Origin: Antitrichia curtipendula
Taxonomy: Eukaryota > Streptophyta > Bryopsida > Hypnales > Leucodontaceae
Reading direction: 5' to 3'
NCBI GenBank assembly: GCA_951230915.1
Contig: OX579638.1
Coordinates: forward strand, 9,380,696 to 9,444,695
DNA length: 64,000 nt
In this document: positions 10,756-21,539 of the stretch, piece by piece
Layout of the letters: each line of letters opens with the position of its first letter
How positions within the stretch are numbered: the stretch's first letter is position 1
The notes under the pieces: model-generated
The model's input: the letters and a program-made list of their open reading frames with translations, nothing else
The model's database searches: none
Told to the model about the DNA's origin: nothing
Program-made: the position numbers and the translations under genes

Positions 10756-11865
10756 GGTAGATGGTCAATTATGAAAAAATGGGCCACATGCAAATCTCAC
10801 AATAATAAAACTTGGCACCCTCCTGATGTTTCTATAATTAGAGCAATTTGAAATTATTTTTGGATTTTTATGAATTCTACAAGTGACTGCCAAACCACTT
10901 TTTTCAACTTTAATTAACAATCTCTTGAAAAGAGGCAAGCATGAATTGTTCTTACAATTTCTTCCCCCCTCTTTTAGAAAAATCTAGAGCCATTGATGTG
11001 CTTGAAAAAAATTTAGTTCCCCTTTTCAAGCCGTTGATTTGAATTGCACAAAAAAACTAAAACTAATTAAATGAGATGTGAGTACTCGCAGAAGCCAAGA
11101 GAGAAAAAAGAAGGTGGTGGTTCATGTCCAGGTGAATGTGAAACGTAGGTGGTAGACTGTCTCATTATGTAGTGCAGTGACTCCTATGAGCCTATTGACA
11201 AAATAGTTGTCTTGAGAGGAGGCTCCCTTCCCAATCCTTTGACTTCCTTGCACGATCTTGAAATAAGCATTCTTAGATACTTTATCTCTCTATGTAAGCA
11301 ATATTTAAAATTTATTGTTTTTGGATGCCATTTTTAATGCAGCATATTGAGTCCTATGACCTGGATTTTTTCTTATTGTGTAGCACAACTAAACTATCTA
11401 TGAAAAAATACAAAGAAAAATACAAAAAGAGGGCCAAAAATGACTTAGAGCGCCTCAAAGATTCTTGTAAGTCTTCAATTATTATTTGCTTTTATACTAT
11501 TTTGTATTTTGCTTGAAATTCAGTCATTTTGATATTATTTTCAAAAGTAGTCAACCGGCTAGATGCATGTAGAGGAGGATTTGCGATGCAATGTTTGGTT
11601 ATTCAATTTACATCGTTGCATGTAGTGTTTGGAGATGAATTGGAAGAGTTAGGATTTGGCAATTTGTATCTCAATTTGTGAGGGTATTGATGTTTTGGAT
11701 TGTGATGGAATGGGATGTTCGTGAATGCTTGTGAATTTTGCGTAAGGAGTTTAGTATTAGAGTGTGTTATAGTTTTTGAATGCTTTAATTTTATGATAGC
11801 TATATAATTATTATTTAGTGGTCTTTGTTATTTTTGTTGTTAATTAATGCTTTCTAATTCACTTG
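10756..11865. other. AT-rich intergenic DNA, no feature seen
   Basis: The 63-codon frame at 11,325-11,516 has a lysine-rich stretch but no recognisable motif. Nothing else is visible. Confidence 0.5.
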
Positions 11866-12270
11866 TTTGTATATTTCTAAATGTGTTTCCTTCATCATCT
11901 ATGGATTGTTTCAAGAGCTGGAAGGGGACAAAGAAAGAGAAGGAGATATGAGATTGAAGAAAAATATGTTGAAGAGATTAGGATTTGGGCTTGAATGTAA
12001 AAATTCTCAATTAAATAAAAGATGCGGAATTGAATTTTTAATGTAATATAGGGTTTGTTGTGCAAAGAAAGGATTTGAGAAGCAAGGAAAGTAATTTGGA
12101 GATTAAATGTTTAAATGTAAGGAATTGAAAATGATTTTTGTCCAATGGCTATATTCTACTTGTAAAAAAATCCCTTCATGTCTACCCTTCTATTAGGTTT
12201 ATACATAGTTTTATACTATCACTATCACTATCACTATCACTATCGCTATCACTATCACCTCACTTCAAAT
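11866..12270 (+). repeat. Dispersed repeat J, copy 1
   Basis: Matches 19,184-19,530 almost end to end and 18,895-19,140 in part. Landmarks are CACTTGTTTGTATATTTCT, TTCATCATCTA, GTTGAAGAGATTA, ATGCGGAATTGAA, TAATATAGGGTTTGTTG and CTACCCTTCTATT, closing on TTTTATACTATCAC. It has no coding frame. Copies 2 and 3 lie head to tail. Confidence 0.7.
12215..12256. repeat. (ACTATC)7 hexanucleotide microsatellite
   Basis: Seven ACTATC units, one read as GCTATC. It sits at the end of repeat J copy 1, where copy 3 has only TTTTATACTATCACC, so the array grew from a pre-existing ACTATCAC. Confidence 0.9.
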
Positions 12271-12299
12271 TAGGGCTATAATAAAAATGCTATTTTGTC

Positions 12300-15200
12300 T
12301 ATTCACTCGAGAAGAATCTCATCTAAGTTAACAAGTTTTAATGAATGATCAATTTCATTTGGAATATTTTCTAAGACTAAAATATCAAATTCTCTATTTT
12401 CTTGAAAATTTCCATTGAGTTGTGTTTTCCATAATATCTCGAAAAACAATTTTTTTGTGACATTTTAATAAGTTTTTGTACTTTATTTTATTTCTTAAAA
12501 GAATTGAAATTCTACAATCTTTCATTCTTTCCTCCAAATGAAACAAGAATCAACAAGTGTTTCTTGCTCTCACCAATGAAAAAAATTCATTTAAAAAAAA
12601 AGGTGTGCACTACAATAATTTTTGGAATTCAAAGACAATAAGAATTAATTTTGAATTTTGAAATATAAATCTTCAAAGTGGATATTAAACTAAAATTCTT
12701 GTACTTCACTTCATTGGTTGAACTTAGAATGTAAAAACATCTTCAAACTTGGAATCCAGTTTGGAATATTCAATATTTTGAGGGGAATTCTTGTGTACTT
12801 AAACTCCTTGCTAAAATGGACAAGAATTCCCTCTAAAGTCTAGTATTATGGGGCATTGGAAGTATCTTAAAAGACCATTGCCTTTCATCTAAAATAGAAA
12901 ATTAGCATTGAAAGAAGTGTTTGGACTCTAGAACACATTGTGGACACTAATTGTCGGATAGAGGACTTCACTTAAGACTATAGGAAGGAAAATATCACTT
13001 TCTCATTCAATATTTATTTTCAAAATTACTTGCGTACATTTTCAGTAAATAGTATTGCAAATTCCCTCATTATGGTATTATTGAATTTTCTAAAGAAGAT
13101 AATGCTCAATCCAAGGATCACCCTTACTACAATAGTGTATTTAGGCCATTTATTGCTATTTATTCTTGATGTGAAATTTGGCTGTAAAAATAATGTTTTT
13201 TTTAATTTGAATTTAGCAAATGAAATGAAGTTTATCGATTACAATTTAGCAAATATTAAAATTTGTAAATTTCAATATTTTATAGCAATATAAACTTTGG
13301 AGCTACTACCACGTTTTATTGATTTTCTAATTTTAGAATGATATGATAACTTTGATTCATACCATCATGATGTTTTACACAATAATATACATATATAGTA
13401 AAAAATTCACATTTTTCAAGTATATTATTATTTGATATGAATTTTTTCCAATTTTTTCCATAAAAAATTTACAAAAAATTCAAATTTTTTCCAATTTTTT
13501 TGAAAATTTCATGACTTGTAGTAGACATATGAAGTTATCTTTGAAAAATAAATGTAAATTTTTCATTCACATCTAGTTGCAAAATGGCAGCAAACGAAGT
13601 GATGAACAATGAGGCTTGAAATCAATGGTCATGGGCTTGTCCTTCCAAGGTTAAGGTGGTTTGCTCTTAAAAGGTTGCTTTACTATAAGAGGGTAAGTTA
13701 AACTCTTTGAAATCATTTTTTCATTAAATTTTTGTAGGAAGGAAAATGAAAATGGCATCCAACTCAAAGTGTTTCATTGATTTTTTGGACCTTTATGGAA
13801 TTAGTTACAAATTTTTTAGGTTGAAACGCAATAGTCACTAAAAGCTGCTACTTCTTGAAATGTGCAGTATTGATAAATTGAACAAAGCAAAATGTATCTC
13901 TGCTTTAGTAGTCACTTTTAGAGCATCCTACCTTGTAATAGATATTATTGTTAGTAACTCCCATACATCTTAAATCCTTTTAGAATCTTCTACTTTTCAT
14001 TTACACCAAACTTTATGAACATATAAGATATATAATTCAATTGTGTGAAATTGAGAAGAGTTTAGAATATAACCAATTTAAAAATAATTTTCTTACCAAA
14101 GTTGAGACTTTGTTCTCACATTGAAAAATAAAAAACATCTTCAAGGGGCAATTAAGGCAAGAAAAGACTTTCGAACCTTTTCTCTTTAGATTAGAATACC
14201 CTCAATATTAAATTCCAACATAAAATTATTATGAAAAATTGAATAAAGATGAAAGCATAAATCACTTGAACGTGTTGTTTGGACATTGTATATTGCATAT
14301 CCCCACAAATATAAGCATAAATTTTGGGATATTGAGCCAACGCATTTGAATATAAAATAAAAAATATGTACAATATTTAGAGCCATGGTCAATTAGAAAC
14401 AAACTTTTAATTATAAGTGATATTGGTGAGGTCCCTTTGTAGTTTGAGAGTATCACAATTTTTTTCTAAGAAAATCAAAGTAACCTTCAAGCAATCATTG
14501 AAGTAAATTATAATTAAATGTATTTTCCACCTAGTGCATCCAATAGTCATCAATACAAAAATATTGATTAAATATAATCTAAGTCAATTTTGACCTAAAG
14601 GTTGTCATTAGGAATATGTGTACTTCTCATTTACTAAACCTTTCATTGTTTTATCTATTGTCTTTACTATTGTCTTTTCACTATTCTTTAACTATTTTAA
14701 GTAACCTTTTACAACTAAAATATATTAGACAAGTGGATTTTTTTGAAATTCTAAACTATATAATGTTTATAAAAAATTAATTTGAATAGATTTGAATGGA
14801 ATATGATTTAGAGTTGTACATGTGATATTGAATTCTATTGTATATTAGTTTGATGAATCTATTGGCTTTTAGGAGTTCATGACTTCTTTTCAATCTATGC
14901 ATAAATCCATCCATGATGTCTTCCATGATGTTGAGGTTTTAGTACACATGAATTTGAAATTAGATCAAGTTGTATAAGTTTGAATTTGGGATTGCATGAA
15001 ACTGATTCCCTTAGGCTTCAATATATAAGATTGTTGCCACTTGTGTCTTAAATAGAAAATTTTGATTAACTAAAATTTTCTTGTTATAGTTTTCAATTTT
15101 ATTTACTTTAAAATTTTTGAAGTTGTAAGAATTACAATATGTCATTGAAACCATATAAGAAATTTTAAAATATCAAAGTATCATATTTTGTGATACAAGT

Positions 15201-15300
15201 AGAAGTATATAAAATTATAGGAATATAAAGATAGTAAACTTGAAACAAATTTAAAAGCACAATAAAGGTAAAAACATCATAAACACAAAAGGTCATAGTT
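12300..15300. other. AT-rich intergenic DNA, no gene seen
   Basis: Stops are frequent in all frames; the frames at 13,030-13,293 and 14,186-14,456 are rich in Ile, Leu, Phe and Asn, as expected of chance translation of AT-rich DNA. A T/A-rich self-complementary patch lies near 13,430-13,510. Confidence 0.55.
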
Positions 15301-15302
15301 CA

Positions 15303-15362
15303 AAAGCAAAAGCATTGTTTTCAAAGTAAAAGCATTATTTCTAAAGTAAAAGCATTGTTCTT
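15303..15362. repeat. Three-unit minisatellite, about 20 bp
   Basis: Three adjacent units on the pattern AAAGTAAAAGCATTGTTCT, slightly diverged. Confidence 0.75.
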
Positions 15363-15546
15363 GAGTATCATGTATAAATAAGAAATCAATCTAATATTAA
15401 AATTACAATTTACTCCTTCCTTTCATGGCCTTTCTTTATTGAATGTTCTTATGCATTACATCTCATTAACTATTGAGTGAAGTTAAGGTTTAATTCTTAG
15501 ATAAATTCCATCAACTACATAGCATTAGAAAAGCGTAATTACAAAA

Positions 15547-16050
15547 ATGGCATTTCATTTAGACCATGCCAAATTGGTGAACACAACCCCACTACATATG
15601 CTTAAGTTAGGATTCCAAATTCTTAAAGCTTGGCAGAAGGAAGAGAAGAAGAAGGGGGAAAAGAAGAAGGAGATGCCATGGTTGACTGACAAAAAAGTTT
15701 TACAATATTTAGCCTACCTCAACCCCCAAGTTTTGGCTGCCAAACGAATTCATCATCCATTTCGGACAAACTGCACCAATGCCCACCTTCAATGGCTCTT
15801 CTATAAACATGCAGCAGACATCAATTATCACAACAAAGAAACCATCAAAAAATTTCCAAGAGCGTGGAATGAATTTATTGAAGAATTATGGCCCGGTAAT
15901 GTCCTTGCTCCAACGAAACCCCAGAGTTGGGAAATCAAAGTTGTAACTTCACAAGAAGAGAATATTGTACAAGCTCCAGACATCGCACCCTCTTCTTCTC
16001 AAGCAAAGGGAAATGAGAATTCCAAATTCCAAATTCCAACGTGCCAGTAA
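15547..16050 (+). CDS. Hypothetical protein, 167 aa
   Basis: The most protein-like frame of the window outside the LINE. The ATG sits in a good plant context (AAAAATGGC) and the TAA is followed within 6 bp by AATAAA, a possible poly(A) signal. The N-terminal third is followed by a Lys/Glu-rich stretch (about residues 32-42). The middle is rich in Trp, His and Asn with a WNEFIEELWPG patch near residues 107-117. The C-terminus is Ser/Gln/Asn-rich and probably disordered. No signal peptide or membrane segment is visible. I recognise no domain. It may be a small gene, a gag-like remnant of a transposable element, or chance; local composition is less AT-biased than the flanks. No intron sites were needed to keep it open. 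Confidence 0.4.
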   Translation: MAFHLDHAKLVNTTPLHMLKLGFQILKAWQKEEKKKGEKKKEMPWLTDKKVLQYLAYLNPQVLAAKRIHHPFRTNCTNAHLQWLFYKHAADINYHNKETIKKFPRAWNEFIEELWPGNVLAPTKPQSWEIKVVTSQEENIVQAPDIAPSSSQAKGNENSKFQIPTCQ

Positions 16051-16059
16051 GAAAAAATA

Positions 16060-16945
16060 AAGTACACTATAGTAAGCTTAGGTACTATGACTAATAAGGT
16101 TAGTGAGCGCATTGCAAGCCAAATTAGGTCAAAAATGGATTTGATTACTATATTTTCAAAACCATGTGTTAGCAACAATCAAAGGCAACCACCCAACAAA
16201 AATTATAGCTAGCAAAAAAATCAATAAATTACCAAAAAAATCAGTACATATTTAGACAGTTGACTGGCAAGATTTGGTTCATCTTTGCAAATTTCTTCAA
16301 GAAGGAGAAATTTCTGTCAGCTAGACAGTCGAAGGTTTGGGAAGGTTCTCTCTGTAATAAACCTCAAATAAAGGAAATCAAGCAATTGCATTGTAGTTTC
16401 AAAATAATTGATTGTAATGCATTCAATGAGGACTATATATGTAGTTTACTTTTGATGCATAATTGGGATTTTATTTTTTATTTTTATTTTTTTGAAACAC
16501 ATGGACAATTTCCATTAAGAAATTGTATTTTTGAAAACAAGCATTAGATGTTGTCATTGTAGATATTGAGGGTGTTGAAGGTGTTGAATGGTGCATGCAT
16601 GATTTCATGAAACACATAACATAATGTTTTTGGTGTAGGTGTATAAGCTTTTTTTTTGTGTTAATGACCTATATTTTTGTCTTGCATGTATCATTAACAA
16701 ATTTGCAGTAGTAATGTGAAATGCACAACATCAAATGTTTGGAAATATTTATTTTTGTTGAAATGTATTGAACCTCAAATGCATGTTATTTGTTTCACTT
16801 GCAACAAAAAGATTGATGTTGAAGGGATTTATTTTTTTAAATTAACAAAATTATAAGTAATTGAAGCCTATAGCTACATCTTCACATTCTTAAAAATTTT
16901 GAACTACTTCAAGACCTTTCTTCAAGACTAAGTGTTGCCTGAGCT
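16060..16945. other. AT-rich stretch, no gene recognised
   Basis: The frame at 16,260-16,547 ends in an Asp/Phe/Tyr-rich tail typical of AT-rich chance ORFs. No repeat match is visible. Confidence 0.45.
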
Positions 16946-17867
16946 TTAACCCCTAAAACCCCAAGGCCTTTTCTCCATCAAAACACACTCAAAACTGCCA
17001 CTTCTATTGCAAAGAGTAAAAAACTATAAAAATTGTTTTTTTTTTGCATATCTAACCGTAAGATCTTATACTAGACTAGTATGAGAATGTGTGCAAGAAA
17101 TTTCAGAAACTTTGACCAAATAGATTGCAAGATATTTGCATTCAAAGTGAAGAAAATAAGTTTTTTTGCACCTTGCTTGACTAGATTTTTGGGCTTTGAA
17201 CCTATTTAACTTAAATTTTTTGTATTGTTGATTTTGATTTTTCTAAGTTTATGTGTTGAATACTTCAGTTGAGAATCTAGGAAAAAAAATTCAAGAAAAA
17301 AACACTAAATTTTTACTCATTAAAAAATTGTTAAGTAGAAGTAGGTTCAAGATTGAAGGAATAATTAAATCGTTAATAGCTCTAAGACAAAATTGAATAC
17401 CATAATCCCAATGGTGAGATTGTTCTAGAAAGAAAATTCAACCTTGTCTAAAAAAAAATTCTGAAAATTGTAAAAATTGCATTAAAAAATGAATCCTAAA
17501 AGTTATTTTTTCAAGAAGATGCTTAGATTGCCCGAAAAACTAAGATTGTCCATAACTTTTTCATTATTAGTCCAAATAGAATGAATCAAAGCTTCAAATG
17601 TAGACAAAAAGACATAGATTTTGAAAAAAATATTTAAGGAATTTATTTTGACTTTCTGTGATTTTTTTGTGCTGCCCACAAAACTCTATTTTTGGCATAA
17701 CTTTTTCTCTCAAGCACCAATTGAAATAAAAATTAGATATCCACAAAGCTATCACAAATCCGCACAACCTCAAAAAATCCCAAAAAACTTCTCTACAAAT
17801 TGAGGTCATAGGAACCTACCGGATCCAAATTGTCCCCCGAGGGGACAAACGGGGTTTTAAGGGTTAA
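16946..17867 (+). mobile_element. TTAA-flanked element, family A copy 2
   Basis: TTAA 16,946-16,949 and TTAA 17,864-17,867 bracket 914 bp. The ends read TTAACCCCTAAAACCCC and, on the other strand, TTAACCCTTAAAACCCC. The subterminal hairpin is GTCCCCCGAGGGGAC. It is colinear with copy 1 from end to end, including both CATAACTTTT modules (about 17,550 and 17,695). Open frames at 17,594-17,809 on both strands are by-products. Confidence 0.85.
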
Positions 17868-18894
17868 ATCATGCCACTATCTTCCAAGAAGAGATAGGTA
17901 GCTCCACCCTACCTCCTCCTCTAAAAAATCATCAGCCATGTGGTTCAAAAAGAAAACAATAACTTCCTTCTAAAAAATCAACAGCCATGCGATTTGAAAA
18001 GAAAAAAATAATCCCTAATGTGTTGCAATTTTTGACTTCAAAAAGCCATTAGTACAGGTGCTTCATTTGCTTGAATCATCTGTCTGCCTTTCAAAAAATT
18101 GCAAGTGAAGTGTCATGATAATTGTATTGAAACCCACCCATATTATGAAGACGTTGCTAGATAAGACAGTCAAAAAACATGACACTGTTTAGATCAAGTG
18201 TGGAAAGCTGATTTTGATATTCTTTATGAAGAGCTTGAAACTTAACAACTTGTGGTTACCTTGACATAGATTCAAAGTCACTCGACGGTTCCCTTGGCAT
18301 GATGCTTCTTGTTTGGATATTCAGACTCTTTCACTTGTATAATTACACCAACTTATCACTTACACTTCCAATGTATGAAAGAAATTCTTAGAAATAAGTT
18401 AGTTAATGACAATTGATTCAAAAGTTAATAGTAGAGCTGCTTCAATTAATTTTCCTATCTATGAATGTTAAATTGACATCAACAAGTGGAAATTGAGGGC
18501 TTTACATGCAAAAGTTATAGGATCACAACACACAAGTATCCAAATTGACGCAAATTCCATCAAACATAGTTTTCCACAGTGCAAAATTCTCAACAAGTGG
18601 AATGCCTGCTTGGATGCACAACTAAAAGTTGTTACAATTTTAAAATAGAACATCAACCAAGCTCTTTAAAGAATTCTCCGTGGATAGAATTTGATACTTG
18701 ACGGACAGACCTCAAAGAAGACACTTGCATTTAAAAACACAAAGGAATATCATTGATAACTTGCATTTAAAAAACAACACTTGCACTTTGAAGATGGAAG
18801 TGTTGGCTACATGTTTATTGTACTTTGATTGAAGTAGTGTAGTAGAGTGTTTGAAGTGGTGATTGCAGGACTATGAAGAATAAATTATAGTCTC
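17868..18894. other. AT-rich intergenic DNA, no gene seen
   Basis: Contains a short direct duplication (CCATG-GATTTGAAAAGAAAA/CCATGTGGTTCAAAAAGAAAA near 17,935-18,010). No coding frame stands out. Confidence 0.45.
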
Positions 18895-19140
18895 TCATTA
18901 AATCATTATTGTTGTATTTTTTGTGGAATTGAAATCTTTAATGTAATTTAGAATTTGTTGTAAGAAGAAAAGAATTGAGGCGGAAGGAAGTAAATTCGGA
19001 GATTGAGTGTTTCAATATAAGGAATTTGAAATGATTTTTGTCTAGTGGCTACATACCACATGTACAAAAATTATTCTCTAACTACTCTACTATTAGGCTT
19101 GTACATAATTTTATAATATCACCTCAAAAGAGTCAGTAAC
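18895..19140 (+). repeat. Dispersed repeat J, copy 2 (5'-truncated)
   Basis: Matches the second half of J copies 1 and 3, from the GGAATTGAAAT and TTTAATGTAATTTAG-ATTTGTTG part to TTTTATAATATCACC. It lies directly upstream of copy 3, separated by about 45 bp. Confidence 0.65.
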
Positions 19141-19183
19141 TCCTCTTGTGGTAGTGGTAGAGGCAATTACTAACATGTTTTTA

Positions 19184-19530
19184 ATTCACTTGTTTGTATA
19201 TTTCTGAAAATGTTTCTTTCATCATCTACGGACAATTCCAAGAGTCGGAAGGAGACAAAGTAAGCTAAAGAGATATGAAATTGAAGAAAAAAATGTTGAA
19301 GAGATTAAGGTTTAGGATTGAATGTAAAAGTTTTACATTAAATATTAAAATGCGGAATTGAAATTTTAATGTAATATAGGGTTTGTTGCGCAAAGAAAAG
19401 AATTGAGAAGGAGGAAAATTAAATTTGGAGATTGAATGTTTCAAAAAAATCCATTCATGACTACCCTTCTATTGGGTTTGTATATAGTTTTATACTATCA
19501 CCTGGAAAAGAGGTAGTAACTACCTCTACC
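19184..19530 (+). repeat. Dispersed repeat J, copy 3
   Basis: Near-complete partner of copy 1. It ends TTTTATACTATCACC followed by the palindrome GAGGTAGTAACTACCTC (19,510-19,526). Confidence 0.7.
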
Positions 19531-20280
19531 ACTATTCAACATAAAATGATGACCTTCATAATTGGATTCACAACACCTAAATGTGATCCTTTCTAAAATT
19601 GAGCCCTATAATTCTTGCCTAAAATGTATAGTTTCTGTTGATGTACAATCTAAGGATTATATTCAGATATATGTATTTTCAACAATTAAAAAATTCATTG
19701 TATACTCATTTGGTGTCAAAAAATGCATTTAAAGATAATCCCCTTTTGACTACCAGCAAGACTTTATAAGAACTTTTTTAATATTATGATGGAAATCATG
19801 TTGAATTTCTTATTTGAACACATTTAGGTGCAATCACCTTACACAAACCCAACATCATCCCAATTCAATTGTGTGCCTTACCTTTGGTCCCAATTGGTCC
19901 ATTTTTGCATTCTAATGTACTTAAAAATGAAAAAAATTATTGTCAAGTCAACTTCAATGTGGAATTGGGGTTGAAAGGGTTGGAATTGGGTTGAATAGTC
20001 ACTACTTTGTAACTTCGTTGAATACCACCATGAGTTTCCTATATATGAAAAAGATTCATTCATTATTCCACAATCTTTTAGGGTTGCTATTGGATTATCA
20101 TTGCAATCATGTAGGGAGTTAAAAAAATGGATTTTGGACCTATGACCGTAGTTTAGAAATTTAGGATCTTTACAACTATTGAATTGAAAAGAATATGTCA
20201 ATTGGTCTCAAATAGGATTGAAACACTCCAAATGTTCTCCAAACACCTTGTCCATACATTTTGCCCATCTTTTCTCTTTT
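19531..20280. other. AT-rich stretch, no gene recognised
   Basis: The 107-codon minus-strand frame (19,878-20,201) and the overlapping plus-strand frame have no recognisable domain. GGTTGAAA-type motifs recur near 19,960 and 23,440, which hints at an old shared repeat. Confidence 0.4.
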
Positions 20281-20745
20281 TAGTTGGAAAGGACATTTAA
20301 AAAATCTAGGAGTTGGGATTTCAAAAAAATATTTAATTTTTTTTCAACTTTTTTCTTGGCACAATTTATCAATCTTGAGAGACTTCTTGAGGGGGCTAGG
20401 CTTTTGGACTCCTAAAAAAAATTTTAAACTTTATTTTATTTTTATTTTATTTTTGTTTTGTTTTTACTTTTTTGTCACGACTCCACCCCTAGAAAAACCT
20501 TTTGGTATCAACATGCCTTGCAGGATTTGGAATTTGGAACTCAAATTTCTTTCTTTCAAATTTTATTTATTTATTAAAATCCCTCACATCAGGAGGCTTG
20601 GGGGGGTTGGTACTCTAAAAAAAACTCAATATTTTTTTCATTTTTTTCCTTGCTGCTTTGTCATCCCTAGGAACCCTTCTCAAAGACATCTTGCGGGAGG
20701 TTTGAAGTTTGGAACTCTCAAAAAAAAAATTTGAAAAAAGAAAAA
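20281..20745. repeat. Degenerate long-unit tandem repeat (about 150 bp units)
   Basis: Three blocks follow the same plan: a T-rich run, then a TTGTCA-/TTGGCAC-like stretch with CCTAG or GAGAGAC, then GGAG/GGGCTAGG, a TTTGGAACTC or TTTTGGACTC motif and an A-run. Clearest anchors are TTGGACTCCTAAAAAAA (about 20,405), TTTGGAACTCAAATTTC (about 20,532) and TTTGGAACTCTCAAAAA (about 20,707). The open frame at 20,261-20,734 is a product of this repeat. Confidence 0.45.
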
Positions 20746-20789
20746 TGAAGTTCTTTTAAAAGAATATACAAACTAATAAAAATAGTACT

Positions 20790-20859
20790 TGGTTAGATTT
20801 TATTTAACTTCAAAATATTGTTGACACAAAATTTGGTGCCTTGGACATTTAGGGGTTAA
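20790..20859. repeat. Solo TTAA-type terminus (family C remnant 2)
   Basis: Matches 2395-2467. Ends GGTGCCTTGGACATTTAGGG followed by TTAA (20,856-20,859). The left end is not found. Confidence 0.45.
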
Positions 20860-21240
20860 ATTCAAAAGATTGCTAAGCTACAAAGAAGTTTATAAATGAT
20901 TTTGATTGAATATTAGAGATGAATAACTGCAATTTTCCTCCAATTTTTCCAGACTTCTTTAAGTATGTCCACTATGGGTGGTGGTAGAATTTCATTTAGA
21001 GATATCATTGGTTACTCTATTAAAGAAGAGGCTTAATTTGCATATCACAAAGGACACCTTTTGTAGTGCATGCTGGCAACTTCTTTTCCTTATTCTAGAT
21101 TTGAAATTCACCCATGAAAAATAATCATTTCAGGAATCGACCCTTAACCTTTAACCTTTAACACCTAAAAAAAATGGGGAACCAATGGAGTCCTCAAAAT
21201 TTGTATGAATTCCAATATGACAAGGAAAATTAGAGTATTA
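20860..21240. other. AT-rich stretch before the GATA array, no gene seen
   Basis: A short CCTTTAACCTTTAAC duplication near 21,140-21,165 is the only structure. Confidence 0.45.
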
Positions 21241-21261
21241 AACATATACACACACACAAAG

Positions 21262-21262
<1 letters not shown>

Positions 21263-21293
<31 letters not shown>

Positions 21294-21522
21294 GGATAGA
21301 TAGATAGATGGATAGATAGATAGATGGATAGATAGATAGATGGATAGATAGATAGATGGATGGATGGATGGATAGATGGATAGATGGATGGATGGATAGA
21401 TAGATGGATAGATAGATAGATAGATGGATAGATAGATGGATGGATAGATAGATGGATGGATAGATAGATTGATGGATAGATGGATAGATGGATAGATGGA
21501 TAGATAGATGGATAGATAGATG
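21263..21522. repeat. GATA/GATG tetranucleotide array, 260 bp
   Basis: About 65 four-base units mixing GATA and GATG, preceded by a short (AC)n run at 21,249-21,258. It starts with a pure GATA block and then alternates in short mosaics with GATG. The array is divisible by 4 but not 3, so it reads open in several frames and yields a Ser-Ile-His-Leu repeat ORF on the minus strand that is not a gene. Confidence 0.95.
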
Positions 21523-21539
21523 CACCATATTAAGATGCA

